Source of the DNA: JAGDMJ01 sp963809695
Lineage (GTDB): Bacteria; Bacteroidota; Ignavibacteria; UBA10030; UBA6906
Direction: 5' to 3'
Length of the DNA: 64,000 nucleotides
Assembly (NCBI GenBank): GCA_963809695.1
Contig: CAWEKI010000007.1
Location: 372,001 to 436,000 of the forward strand
In this document: one piece after another, positions 1 through 9,145 of the stretch
How positions within the stretch are numbered: position 1 is the stretch's first letter
How the letters are laid out: every line of letters begins with the position of its first letter
Program-made: the position numbers and the translations under genes
Notes under the pieces: model-generated
What the model was told of the DNA's origin: nothing
Database searches by the model: none
What the model saw: only the letters and a program-made list of their open reading frames with translations

Positions 1-1090
1 TGACCTCTTCCTTGTTGTACCCGAAAATGAAACGGAGCCCAAGGACGTACCACGGCAGGTCCTTGAGGAACGGAACACCCGTGCGAACCGTGGAGGTCGA
101 GCTTGTGTAGAGGCCGCCGATTACGACTTCCTCGCCGTCCAGCATCAGCAAATTCGTGTTGGCTTTTGCCTTGTCGACAATCGTGCTGACGGTCCCCGGC
201 GTCACGTCGCTGCGCTCCACGGCCACCAGAGTGTGGATGAAGTTCACTCCGTTCTCAGACACCACCTGCGGTGTGACCGTAATGATCGTGCCGGCGCTGT
301 AGAACTTGTCGATGACATTGCCCGCGAAGTCACGCTCCTTGACGGAGAAGTCCTTTCCGACCTGGATCCTTCCTTCCTCGCCCGAACGGACGATGAGCTG
401 CGGTCCCGACAGGATTTCGCCAAGATCGTAGCTGGAGAAGAGCTTGGCCAGGACGTCGATATTGGCAAAGCTGAGCTTCGGCGTGACGCCTGCCTGAAAG
501 ATCTCGTTCGTCATCTTGTCAGCCGCCGAGAGGCTTGCACTGACGTCGACATTGCTCGTGCTCTTCATGAACGTCCAGTTCAGACCAACCTCTTCGATCC
601 TGGACAGGTTGACCCCGAAGAAATACGCCGAAATTTTCACCTCCCGGCTCTTGAACGAGACCACCTCTTTCATGATGCCGGTCGCACTCATGGTTCCCCC
701 CTGCCCGCCGCCGGCAAGCGCAACCTGGCCGGAGGTCGTGGTCGACGTAATCTGAATATAGTTCTCGTATTCGGTGTACCAGAGGTCGTTCTTGCGGCAG
801 ATAGCCTCAAGTGCATCCCGCCACTGCATCCCCTGGATGTCGACGCCGATCGGCAGGGTGCGATGGTCCGTGTCAACGATGACCTTGCCGACGAACTTCT
901 TGCTGACCTCGCTGATCGCGGCAAGTGCCCGATCAAGCGTGGTGGACGGCGCTATCGAGACCAGCTCTTCCGGCGACGTATATTCGCGGAATGCTTTGCG
1001 CTCGGGGGCGCTTCCCGCCTGGCCCCAGGCATCACCGAAGCACGCGACGATGATAACGGCCAGCGAAACTGCAATCAATGTCTTTTTCAT
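1..1090 (-). CDS. Type IV pilus / type II secretion secretin, 3' part beyond window
   Basis: Reading the minus strand from an ATG at 1090 gives an open frame that runs off the left edge. It begins with a signal peptide (MKKTLIAVSLAVIIVACFG). A short secretin N-domain-like stretch follows, then the conserved secretin core, including GEEVVIGGLYTSS and GVPFLKDLPWYVLG near the window edge, the usual signature of PilQ/GspD beta-barrel pores. It would form the outer-membrane channel for the pilus made by the upstream genes. A strong AGGAG ribosome site lies about 7 bases before the ATG. It is the last gene seen of a long minus-strand cluster, 13 bp after the PilO/PilP-like gene. PilQ and GspD cannot be told apart from this partial sequence; the pilus context favours PilQ. 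Confidence 0.85.
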   Translation of the reverse strand, partial: MKKTLIAVSLAVIIVACFGDAWGQAGSAPERKAFREYTSPEELVSIAPSTTLDRALAAISEVSKKFVGKVIVDTDHRTLPIGVDIQGMQWRDALEAICRKNDLWYTEYENYIQITSTTTSGQVALAGGGQGGTMSATGIMKEVVSFKSREVKISAYFFGVNLSRIEEVGLNWTFMKSTSNVDVSASLSAADKMTNEIFQAGVTPKLSFANIDVLAKLFSSYDLGEILSGPQLIVRSGEEGRIQVGKDFSVKERDFAGNVIDKFYSAGTIITVTPQVVSENGVNFIHTLVAVERSDVTPGTVSTIVDKAKANTNLLMLDGEEVVIGGLYTSSTSTVRTGVPFLKDLPWYVLGLRFIFGYNKEEV

Positions 1091-1103
1091 GCTCTCCTCA
1101 GCC

Positions 1104-2000
1104 CTATTTTTTAACATCAGTTTGAAGAGGACCATAGCGAATTTTCAGCTCGACCTTTTCGATGATGCCTCCCTTGTTTAACGTACATTCGATCCTGCCG
1201 CTTTCGGGATCAAGCCTGGTAACATAGCCAAGATACACCTCGTCCCCCTCGCGCAGGGTACGGATCATGTTCGTCTGATCCTCTACAAAGGCCTTCCCGG
1301 GTATGACCGCCTTCAGCGTGGATCGCTCGATCTCAACCAGAGCCTGGACGTTCGCCGGAAGGCCGCTGGAAATAACCGGCGCGAACGGATCCACCGCCAA
1401 CAGGTTCGGCGAGAGGACCCGATCCCCGAGGGAGCTCGACAGCTCCGCCACCGAAGAGAAGTACGCGTGGACTTGCATATCAAAGGTCACCAGGATCTGG
1501 GCCTCCTCTTTCTCCGAGCCAACCACCTCCAGGCCCTTGACCGCCATGGTGTTGACCTTGTACAGCTTGCGGTCGTTCTCCAGGTACCAGACAAACCTGT
1601 AGAAATTGTCGAACGGAGCTTCTCCCTTCAGCGAGTAGACATTGTAGCCGTAATTCCCTTTCGACTGCAGCCCGGTGTAGAGCATGTCCAGCTTGATGGG
1701 CCCGCTCAGGTCGATGAGGTGGCTGAAGTAGGCATAGCTCTGCGACGTAATGTCGACAGGCGGGATGTCTTTGTTGCGCGCCTCCCACCGCTTTTGGGTG
1801 TCGGTGAGAACGGCGCTCAGGTCATTGAATTCATTGACCAGGTTCGGCGTGTTCTGCAGTTCCTCGTCGATCTTCTTGATCTCCGTCTCGATCGTTTTCG
1901 CTTTCCGCGGCTGGTTGAAGGCCCGGATGTACGTCCCGACCGAGACAATGAGGAACAGCAAAATTCCGAGTGCGATGCTGTTGCGCAATTTATATGACAC
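1104..2000 (-). CDS. PilO-PilP-like pilus alignment protein (fusion)
   Basis: 298 aa, starting at GTG with AAGGAG 8 bases upstream. Residues 8-27 are one membrane helix, followed by a coiled coil (about 33-75) and a PilO-like periplasmic alpha/beta region to about 185. After a linker, the last ~90 residues (from DPFAPVISSG) look like a PilP/GspC homology domain, with the small beta-barrel pattern 'LREGDEVYLGYVTRLDPESG'. In pilus machines PilO pairs with PilN in the inner membrane, and PilP, normally a separate lipoprotein, reaches the secretin. Here both roles seem to be on one chain, directly upstream of the secretin gene. The PilO assignment rests on position and topology; the PilP-like tail is the better sequence match. 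Confidence 0.65.
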   Translation of the reverse strand: MSYKLRNSIALGILLFLIVSVGTYIRAFNQPRKAKTIETEIKKIDEELQNTPNLVNEFNDLSAVLTDTQKRWEARNKDIPPVDITSQSYAYFSHLIDLSGPIKLDMLYTGLQSKGNYGYNVYSLKGEAPFDNFYRFVWYLENDRKLYKVNTMAVKGLEVVGSEKEEAQILVTFDMQVHAYFSSVAELSSSLGDRVLSPNLLAVDPFAPVISSGLPANVQALVEIERSTLKAVIPGKAFVEDQTNMIRTLREGDEVYLGYVTRLDPESGRIECTLNKGGIIEKVELKIRYGPLQTDVKK

Positions 2001-2024
2001 AGCGATTCTCCTTATGCAATTACA

Positions 2025-3587
2025 CTACTGTCCGGCCGGAGGCATCGGCACTTCAATGTTGTATTTGTACACTGTTTTTTCCCGGATCGCCTGCACGTTC
2101 ACCTCGCGCAGCACGCTGTTGTCAAACAACGTCGACAAGCGCGGGATGCGCGTGCGGTACACCGAATACCCGTTCATGGTGATCGCACCTTCTTTCTGGG
2201 CGTTGAAGTCGGAGACCCAGATGGAATTCAGGTCTTCCACCCCATGGCTGAGCTGGGTCAGGATCTTACTCCATCGGTCGCTGCCGGGCACAAGTGAATC
2301 ATACAGCGCCAGCGACGCCTTGTAGCGGATCAGCTGTTCCTGCAGGGCCTGAATGGAATTGGACAGCGTCAGATTTTCCGAACGCTGACTCTCCTTGAGC
2401 GTCAGCGATTCTTTCATGTCCTTGATCTGCCGCGCCTTCTGCCCGATCTGCCAGGTGAAGAACAGCGAGCACATGAACAGCAGCGCGAGAAGCAGATATC
2501 CATGCCAGGCAAGTTTGAAGACCCGCTGCCCCTCCCGGACCGACGAAGGGAGCAGATTCACGCTGTAGAGGTCTCTGTTTCCTTGGTCCAGGATTCTCCA
2601 CGCTGCACCGATGGGAACGGCATACTCGGAGATCACTTCCTGCTGATCGGCCGAGAGCGGGCTCGTATCCAGCATCGGGGCAAGCAGGTAGTCGATCTCC
2701 TGGTCCGGCAGCTGCTGCACCAGGAATTCCTTGAAGTTGATCCGGTGGCTCTCTCCCGCCAGGACGATCCGGCTGATGTGCGGGATGGCGAGGTTGTCCT
2801 GCTCCAGGAGCAAACGGCTGTACACCGTGTTCGGCAGGTTGGGCGAATCATACCCTTCGCCGATGATCGGGGCAAACTGGTAGAAGTGCCCGCCACGCAT
2901 GAAGATCAGCCGCGTGAATTCCACGCCGACGTAGATGACGACGCACACGTCCTGCGGCTGAAATTCGTAGTTCATCCGTACGAGGTTCATCAGCGACACG
3001 TCGGCACTGTCGATCCCCGAAATCAGCGGGATCCTGCCGCCCATAAATCCCTTGACATTTTCAAGGGAATTGATGAGGCTCAGGCCGTCCTCGCGGACGA
3101 TGCACAGGAGGCTGCCGTCGTCGGTCTTGATGGCATCGACGGCATCCTGCGAGGGCTGGAAGGCACGGATGTTCCGCATCTCTTCAAGAATGCGGCTCTT
3201 CAGCTTCTTCGCTTTTAAACCGAAGTCGCTCTCCAGAACATGATAGTAAATGGCCGGTTCCGCGAGGCTGTAGGTCAGGGAGTATTTGTTCCGCGGATAC
3301 CCTGCCAGGAGGCCGAGCAAAACGGCATTGTTGTCTTCCGACGTGGACCCCACCGTCACATCGTCGGTGGGTCCCGCAGGAAGACTGAACGGATCAGCGG
3401 AATCCCCCATCTCGCCAGCCACCATCTCTGCGGCCTTCTGCTCATGCAGTTTGGTCGCCAGGGTCGCCGACTTCAATTCGTTGACGGTGATCCGCTTTCC
3501 TTTGACGGATAGATGTGCAAGTTTCACATCCAGACCGTCGACAAACAGTCCGAGGACTGTCTTGTTGCGTCCCTTCATCTGGGCCAT
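2025..3587 (-). CDS. PilM-PilN-like fusion protein
   Basis: 520 aa. Residues 1 to about 345 look like the actin-fold PilM (start GLFVDGLDVKLAHL, middle VVIYVGVEFTRLIF, then IVLAGES and AVPIGAAWRIL). A PilN-type part follows: the NLLPSSVREGQ motif typical of PilN N-termini, a membrane helix at about 367-388, a coiled coil, and a periplasmic domain. PilM (cytoplasmic) normally binds the N-terminal tail of a separate PilN, so the fusion locks them together. The PilM 'phosphate 2' aspartate seems replaced (IYVGVE where many PilMs have DIG), so nucleotide binding may be altered. It lies between pilT and the PilO/P-like gene in the same operon. The start could also be the Met three codons downstream. 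Confidence 0.75.
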   Translation of the reverse strand: MAQMKGRNKTVLGLFVDGLDVKLAHLSVKGKRITVNELKSATLATKLHEQKAAEMVAGEMGDSADPFSLPAGPTDDVTVGSTSEDNNAVLLGLLAGYPRNKYSLTYSLAEPAIYYHVLESDFGLKAKKLKSRILEEMRNIRAFQPSQDAVDAIKTDDGSLLCIVREDGLSLINSLENVKGFMGGRIPLISGIDSADVSLMNLVRMNYEFQPQDVCVVIYVGVEFTRLIFMRGGHFYQFAPIIGEGYDSPNLPNTVYSRLLLEQDNLAIPHISRIVLAGESHRINFKEFLVQQLPDQEIDYLLAPMLDTSPLSADQQEVISEYAVPIGAAWRILDQGNRDLYSVNLLPSSVREGQRVFKLAWHGYLLLALLFMCSLFFTWQIGQKARQIKDMKESLTLKESQRSENLTLSNSIQALQEQLIRYKASLALYDSLVPGSDRWSKILTQLSHGVEDLNSIWVSDFNAQKEGAITMNGYSVYRTRIPRLSTLFDNSVLREVNVQAIREKTVYKYNIEVPMPPAGQ

Positions 3588-3655
3588 AGGGGAGTTCTCA
3601 GGTTGTGATCAATGTGTAACATGACAGCTATTCTCAGTGCTTTCATACTGTTCGT

Positions 3656-4888
3656 TCAGTCCCCGGCGGGGCCGACATTCAAGATCTGCTGCAGCCGCCG
3701 CTTGTTGTTTGCGCCAACCATGGCGTTCTCCAGCGAGATCCGCTTCGCCATGTACAATCGCTTCAGGTCTTGCTCGAGCGTCGTCATACCCAGGTCTCCG
3801 GACTCGGCCATCATCTGGTAGATCTCGCTCGTGTTGTTGTTCTTAATCGCAGCGCGCACGGACGGGATGATGACCAGGACTTCCTTTGCAAGTGCCCGCT
3901 TCCCGTCCAGGCTCGGCACCAGCTTCTGCGAGATGACCGCCGTCAGCGTATCGGCAAGCCGTAAGCGCACGCGGTCCTGCTCGATCGGAGGCACTTCCCC
4001 GATGATCCTGTCGATGGTCTCCACAGCCGAGGCCGTGTGCAGCGTTGAAAAGACCTTGTGCCCGCTGTCCGTGATCTCCAGTGCAGTGAGGATCGTGTCG
4101 GGATCGCGCATCTCGCCGATCACGATGATGTCCGGATCCTGCCGGAGAGCCTGGACGGCACCCTCTTTGAAGGAGAGCACATCCCGCCCGACCTCACGGT
4201 GCCTGATGATGCAGCGGTCAGGACGATGCACGTACTCCACCGGCGAGGAAATGATCACGACGTGGCCGTCCACGGTATGATTGTTCGCATCGATGATGCT
4301 GTCCAGCGTAGTGCTCTTGCCGGATCCCGTGATGCCGGTGACCAGCGTCAGGCCCTGTTCCATGTGTGCAAGGCTGAGCACCTTGGTGACGTTCGGATGA
4401 AACTCCAGGCTCTTGTAGGGACGAATGGTGACACTGATGGCCCGCATGTTCAGGGCCAGGTGGTCAAGATCAAAGTACGCGTTTGCGCGGAAGCGGTACA
4501 TGGAATCGTCTTCGATGATGCTGTACGACAGATCCAGGTTCCTGTTCTCGTACAGGAAAAGTCTCTGGCGCTCGATCAAAATGCTCTGGATCAGGACGTT
4601 GAATTCGTCCAGCGTGAACTTGCCAAGGTCCTTCGCCGGCTTCTTGTCCCCGTAGATACGGTACCAGATGCTCCCGGCCGATCCGAAACCTCCCAGGTCG
4701 ATGTCCGACGCGTTGATCCGGGACATGCGGAGCAGGTAGCTGTCCATAAGTTTCCGCAGGGCGGTCCGCTCCGCCGGAGACTGCTTCGCTACCAGGTCTC
4801 CGATCAGCATTTGCCGTTCCATGCCCGGAACCGTGTCGGGAATGGTGCCGGCGATATCCTGAAGGGTTTTTCTTGCTGTCTCAATCAT
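3656..4888 (-). CDS. pilT: Type IV pilus retraction ATPase PilT
   Basis: 410 aa. Secretion-ATPase core with Walker A GITGSGKST (about residue 185), Asp box SSPVEYVHRPD, Walker B DIIVIGEMRDPDT and His box HKVFSTLHTAS. A PilT rather than PilB identity is supported by the absence of the PilB zinc-binding Cys pairs and by the compact C-terminus. The N-terminal ~150 residues are longer than in typical PilT (~345 aa) and may be lineage specific. It would hydrolyse ATP to depolymerise pili at the inner-membrane base. Its ATG overlaps the stop of the upstream DUF4900 gene (TAATG), implying translational coupling. Confidence 0.85.
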   Translation of the reverse strand: MIETARKTLQDIAGTIPDTVPGMERQMLIGDLVAKQSPAERTALRKLMDSYLLRMSRINASDIDLGGFGSAGSIWYRIYGDKKPAKDLGKFTLDEFNVLIQSILIERQRLFLYENRNLDLSYSIIEDDSMYRFRANAYFDLDHLALNMRAISVTIRPYKSLEFHPNVTKVLSLAHMEQGLTLVTGITGSGKSTTLDSIIDANNHTVDGHVVIISSPVEYVHRPDRCIIRHREVGRDVLSFKEGAVQALRQDPDIIVIGEMRDPDTILTALEITDSGHKVFSTLHTASAVETIDRIIGEVPPIEQDRVRLRLADTLTAVISQKLVPSLDGKRALAKEVLVIIPSVRAAIKNNNTSEIYQMMAESGDLGMTTLEQDLKRLYMAKRISLENAMVGANNKRRLQQILNVGPAGD

Positions 4889-6141
4889 TATTCATACCAG
4901 GCTAATATTTCGTACGCTTGCGTTGTCGGAAAATATGGCGGAGCCGAAGTCCTGAACCGCTCATCGTAACGGACGCTGCATTTGTACCCTTTGCTCCCCG
5001 CTGTTCCCAGGGGAATGCCGTTGGATGTGGCGTACAGGTTCTCCACGATCCAGCCTCCCAACGTGGAAAGGACTCCCGGGTTCCGGGTATCATAGTGCTC
5101 CACTTTTATTCCCGAGGAGTAACTATACAGGGAGCCCATAACCTTGAAGAGCGAGGCGCCATTGTCCGCGATTTGGATCTCATTGTACGAGACAACTCCG
5201 AGCATGTCCGGCGATGAAGGATCGACCGTGGGATCCGTGTTGTAGACAAGGTTGTTTGTGATGAATGTTTTTCCCCTGGTTCCCGAGGTGGTGTCCAGCG
5301 CGCCAACCGTAACCCGCCCTTTCACCACTCCCTCCATGTAAATATTCCCGGTGGATCCTCCCGTTCCCAGCGTAATTGTTCCGTTGGGCGCAAAAGAGGA
5401 AAGGAGCGAGGTGGTGTCCGGCTTCCCCGCGCGATGCCAGCGGACGGAATCCCCCATGAATTTCAGATAGAGATCTCCCGATCCGGTGAACACCTTGCCA
5501 TTCGCCAACGCGGCATTTTTCAATCTCGAGTAGTCTTTGCTGAGGGGAATATTCACTCCAGTTTCGACACCGGCAGTGAAGTTGGGGTGTCCCGCCCAGG
5601 AGCTGTCCACGCCGTTCTTCACAGTCACTTTGCCTCCAAAGTACGGACGCCCGGTGACGCGCAAGATGCCTTGCGTGTGAGACGGCCCGAGAATCGAGTC
5701 CCCCGTCTCCCAATAGGCATTGGCTGCGGACAACCCCCCATAGAAGGCAAACTTGGCAAAGTTGCTCTGGCGCATGATAGCCATCACAGTAAACGTGCTG
5801 TCCCTGTAGGTCCCGGTCGCGCGCATGGTGAGCCGCCTGGCCCCCGAGAGCGGATCAATGCTCGTGGTGGAATCAATGGTGACGACGAACTGGCCTCCCT
5901 GGAACTTTATGGGAGTCAGGTAGCCGGGCCACCAGGCATTTCCGTTGATGAGTGGAGGAGTGGTAAACAACCTGTTGGCCGCCATGTTCGCGCCCGCGAT
6001 GGCGATGTTGCGGGCCGTCCCCCCTTCGTAATAGTCCATAGCGTTGTCATATGCCCGCACGCTCACGCTCGAGAGGTTGATGCCGCTCAGCATGAAGAAG
6101 ATGCCGAAGCCCACGACAAGTAAGATCGATGCTTTTCCCAT
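4888..6141 (-). CDS. PilX/DUF4900-like pilus-associated protein
   Basis: 417 aa. It starts MGKASILLVVGFGIFFM, a two-residue leader followed at once by a hydrophobic helix, then a long Gly/Ser/Thr-rich beta-type ectodomain. Size, position among minor pilins and the overall pattern match the DUF4900/PilX-like proteins found in pilus operons of several deep lineages; exact family membership was not tested. It may be a minor pilin or tip adhesin. The stop overlaps the pilT start. The leader resembles those of four neighbouring pilin-like genes, all of which begin Met-Gly. Confidence 0.55.
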   Translation of the reverse strand: MGKASILLVVGFGIFFMLSGINLSSVSVRAYDNAMDYYEGGTARNIAIAGANMAANRLFTTPPLINGNAWWPGYLTPIKFQGGQFVVTIDSTTSIDPLSGARRLTMRATGTYRDSTFTVMAIMRQSNFAKFAFYGGLSAANAYWETGDSILGPSHTQGILRVTGRPYFGGKVTVKNGVDSSWAGHPNFTAGVETGVNIPLSKDYSRLKNAALANGKVFTGSGDLYLKFMGDSVRWHRAGKPDTTSLLSSFAPNGTITLGTGGSTGNIYMEGVVKGRVTVGALDTTSGTRGKTFITNNLVYNTDPTVDPSSPDMLGVVSYNEIQIADNGASLFKVMGSLYSYSSGIKVEHYDTRNPGVLSTLGGWIVENLYATSNGIPLGTAGSKGYKCSVRYDERFRTSAPPYFPTTQAYEILAWYE

Positions 6142-6150
6142 AATCCGCCC

Positions 6151-6789
6151 TTATCGGTTTCTGTAGTTACGGGATGAGAGGCGCACTTGCTGCCAGAATG
6201 CCGAGGAATACTGCTTGTTGGTCGTCTCGACGATCGCTGAGGCGTACACGTTCTCGACACTCAGGGTTATTTGGATTGTCTGAATCTTCTGAAGCTCTGC
6301 GCCGCTCACCGGTGCTGCAATAGGCACGCCGCTCCTGTCGAAATACTTCAACAGGAAGGAAGTGATGCCGAGGTTGGCCCCTTTCGGAGTCTCGTCTGGC
6401 AGCACCACCCGGTACAGGTATCTGTCCCGCGGATTCGGGGTTGCGGCCAGCTCACTGGCGGGCCCGAGGTAGTAATACACGGTATCCGGTATACCGTCTG
6501 GCCCGCCACCCTTATCCACGTCGGTCAGAAATTTCAGCCGCGAAGTATCTGCCATCAGGATGGCTTTTGTCGGATCCGGAAGGTTGTTGGGCTCCTTGCA
6601 GAAGCCGATCTTCCGAAAATCGTACTCCAGCAGCTGCGTCACCGCCACCAGATTCTCCTGGACCAACAGATCGCCGTTCAGGGTCTGCAGATTCTCATTG
6701 TTGGCCGTGTTTATCCGCAGCGTCATCAGCAGCAGCCATCCGAAGACCACGATGGAGCCGATCAGATCGATCATCACCTGAGCGCCCAT
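6151..6789 (-). CDS. PilW-like minor pilin candidate
   Basis: 212 aa. One N-terminal hydrophobic helix directly after Met-Gly (MGAQVMIDLIGSIVVFGWLLL) is followed by a ~185-residue ectodomain. The ectodomain has a PilW-like feel: 'LLEYDFRKIGF' near residues 50-65 and repeated references to strands and turns, as in minor pilins that prime pilus assembly. It lies 9 bp upstream of the DUF4900 gene and 12 bp after the next pilin-like gene. The usual prepilin leader (Lys/Arg...Gly, cut before Phe/Met, Glu at +5) is missing. The call rests on operon position and architecture. Confidence 0.5.
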   Translation of the reverse strand: MGAQVMIDLIGSIVVFGWLLLMTLRINTANNENLQTLNGDLLVQENLVAVTQLLEYDFRKIGFCKEPNNLPDPTKAILMADTSRLKFLTDVDKGGGPDGIPDTVYYYLGPASELAATPNPRDRYLYRVVLPDETPKGANLGITSFLLKYFDRSGVPIAAPVSGAELQKIQTIQITLSVENVYASAIVETTNKQYSSAFWQQVRLSSRNYRNR

Positions 6790-6801
6790 AGCTTCCCTCT
6801 C

Positions 6802-7314
6802 TTATCGGAAGTACCAGTAACTGTAGACCGTCTGAAAACTCAGCGTATCAGACATCGATTTGCTCCACACCTTCACGGTCAGGAGCTTGTGGTACGTCTG
6901 CCCGGCAGAAGTCACGAGCGAGTCCCCCGAGAGCTGCACATACTGGACCTTCCCCTGGACGTGGAATTCTGCGGTCTTCATGGTCGGGGACGCATCCGGG
7001 TTCACTGTTTTGCTGTAATTATTGTAATCGTCGAAATCGTCGAATGTTGAATCCACCTCCCCGATCTCGGGTCCGAGCGATGCCAGCGGCGTACAGGCGG
7101 TCGCGGCAGCGATGTCGCTGTTCACGGTGTTCTCATCAAACGCGAGGCCGGTGGCCCGCTCCACGGTGGAAATCCCCAGCGACGTCGCCATGATCTCATA
7201 CTCCGTCCGTTCAATGACCGTTCCGTTGTCGGCGGTGTTCCTGTTCACGCCGAGAACGATGGTACCCAGCAGCGCCAACGCGAGCACGCTCAGCAGAGAT
7301 TGTCCAAGACCCAT
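6802..7314 (-). CDS. Minor pilin-like protein
   Basis: 170 aa, starting MGLGQSLLSVLALALLG, again Met-Gly followed by a hydrophobic helix, then a soluble domain with an acidic run (FDDFDDYNN) around residue 92. Placed directly between pilB and the PilW-like gene, it is probably a PilV/FimT-type minor pilin. No conserved pilin glutamate is visible. No specific family was recognised, so the role comes from the operon and from helix-plus-ectodomain topology. No separate promoter is evident; the gap to pilB is 24 bp. Confidence 0.5.
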   Translation of the reverse strand: MGLGQSLLSVLALALLGTIVLGVNRNTADNGTVIERTEYEIMATSLGISTVERATGLAFDENTVNSDIAAATACTPLASLGPEIGEVDSTFDDFDDYNNYSKTVNPDASPTMKTAEFHVQGKVQYVQLSGDSLVTSAGQTYHKLLTVKVWSKSMSDTLSFQTVYSYWYFR

Positions 7315-7338
7315 TGTCTGTACTCCTCGTTATCCGTC

Positions 7339-9129
7339 TCAATCGTCGGTTGTTGCCGAGGCGATTTCTTCCAGCGTGGTCTGGCCCGCCTTGATGCGCT
7401 CAATGCCCGACCGCCGCAACGTCCACATGCCGTCTTTCGTCGCTTGGGCCCGGACCTTCTCCTCATCCACCTCTTCACCGGATGTCACAATCATGTTCCT
7501 GATTTCCTTGGTAAAGTAGAGCGCCTCGTGAATAGCCGCCCGTCCTTTGTAGCCGCCGTTGCACTTGTCGCAGCCGGCCGCTTCGTAGATCGTGTGCTCC
7601 TCGATATCCTCGGCGGCAAAGCCGAATTTCACGTAGACGTCCCTATCGAGCTCGTTCTTCGGGATCGGCCGCTTACAGGCCGGACAAAGCGTCCTGATCA
7701 GGCGCTGGGCAACGATGATGTTGATCGCATAAGCGATCAGGAAGGGCTCGATCCCCATCTTGTAGAGCCGCGACACTGCGCTTGGCGCGTCGTTCGTGTG
7801 CAGCGTCGAGAAGGTCAGGTGTCCCGTGTTGGCCAGCTTGATGGCGATTTCCGCGGTGGCCTTGTCGCGCATCTCTCCCACGAGCACGATGTCCGGGTCG
7901 TGCCGGAGGATACCACGGATGGCCAGGTCGAAGTTCATCTTCGGACCGATCTTCAGCTGCCGCGCGCCGCGGATGATGTATTCCACGGGGTCTTCCACGG
8001 TGAGCACGTTCACGGTCGGGTCGATCACCTGATGAAGCGCCGCTACCAACGTCGTGCTCTTCCCGCTTCCAGTCGGGCCGGTAAGGATGATGATCCCCTG
8101 GGGCTTCGCAATGGCCTTGTAGAAGAAATCCTTGGCGGGCCCCTGAAGGCCGAGCTTGTTCAGATCCGTGATCACCTTCCGGTCGTCCAGCACGCGGATG
8201 ACGATGCTTTCGAACTTGTGCCGGAACTCGACACCCACGATCGGCATGATGGACACACGGAAACGGATCATGGTATCATCGATTTGACGCTGGATGAAGC
8301 CATCCTGCGACATTTCGCGCTCGAACCGGTCCACGTTCTTCGAACGGTCCTTCACGACTGCCGCAACCGCCTCGGGCATGGTCTTTTCCTGGACATGCCA
8401 CAGCTTCAGGTTGCCGTCGAGACGGAACCAGAATTCAGTCCTGTTTCCCTCCTTGGCAATAATATGGATGTCGCTCGCGCCCTGGCGCACCGCTTCCACC
8501 AGCGCCCCTTCCACGAGGTTCACGAGCGCACTCTTGCTGATTTCCGCTTCGAGCGCGTCCTCATCAACGGCAGCCTCGTCATCCTCTTTTACCTGGAGCC
8601 CGATCTGCGAATTCTCGAGAAGCTTCAGGAACTCGTTCTCCGGAGGGATGACCTGCTCAAAGAGGTTCTGCAGCTCTTTCAGCCGGCAGTAGGCCACCTC
8701 GTACTTCTTGGCGCCGAAATTCCGCGCGATCAACGGAATCTGGCGGTCTGTCGGGTCCGCGGCGATGATGATAAGCTTGTCGGGTTGCTTCTCGTCGAAC
8801 CGAAGAGGAAGCATCTTCGTTTGGATCAGCATGTCACGCACGTTGGCCGGGAGGGCATCAATGTAACGCCGGATGAAGTCGATGCGGGACTTGTCCAATT
8901 TCTCATCCGCGACGTAGATCTCGCGGAAGGCGTACAGGTCAGCCACTTCCCGGAACACCGCGTCGTGATCCGCGTTGAAATCGTTGACGAGGATCTGCCC
9001 CAGGTTGCGCCGGTTCTTCTTCTCCTCAGACTCCTTCACCTTGAGAGACTTCTCAAGCGTTTCGTAGTCAATGATCCCCTTCTTGAGGAGAGCAAAACCT
9101 ATTTTGTCGGTGATGTCGAGATTTGCCAT
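7339..9129 (-). CDS. pilB: Type IV pilus assembly ATPase PilB
   Basis: 596 aa. An N-terminal MshEN/GSPII_E-type region (1-160) is followed by the ATPase core: Walker A GPTGSGKST at about residue 350, Asp box TVEDPVEYI, Walker B DIVLVGEMRDKATA, His box HLTFSTLHTND. A zinc site follows, made by CPAC and CDKC, which separates PilB/GspE from PilT. All catalytic residues are present, so this is the working extension motor, energising pilin polymerisation through PilC. An acidic insert (about 188-205) precedes the core. It lies 16 bp downstream of pilC. A second, degenerate PilB-like ATPase is encoded at 11796-13649. Confidence 0.93.
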   Translation of the reverse strand: MANLDITDKIGFALLKKGIIDYETLEKSLKVKESEEKKNRRNLGQILVNDFNADHDAVFREVADLYAFREIYVADEKLDKSRIDFIRRYIDALPANVRDMLIQTKMLPLRFDEKQPDKLIIIAADPTDRQIPLIARNFGAKKYEVAYCRLKELQNLFEQVIPPENEFLKLLENSQIGLQVKEDDEAAVDEDALEAEISKSALVNLVEGALVEAVRQGASDIHIIAKEGNRTEFWFRLDGNLKLWHVQEKTMPEAVAAVVKDRSKNVDRFEREMSQDGFIQRQIDDTMIRFRVSIMPIVGVEFRHKFESIVIRVLDDRKVITDLNKLGLQGPAKDFFYKAIAKPQGIIILTGPTGSGKSTTLVAALHQVIDPTVNVLTVEDPVEYIIRGARQLKIGPKMNFDLAIRGILRHDPDIVLVGEMRDKATAEIAIKLANTGHLTFSTLHTNDAPSAVSRLYKMGIEPFLIAYAINIIVAQRLIRTLCPACKRPIPKNELDRDVYVKFGFAAEDIEEHTIYEAAGCDKCNGGYKGRAAIHEALYFTKEIRNMIVTSGEEVDEEKVRAQATKDGMWTLRRSGIERIKAGQTTLEEIASATTDD

Positions 9130-9145
9130 GCCGAACTCAATGCCT

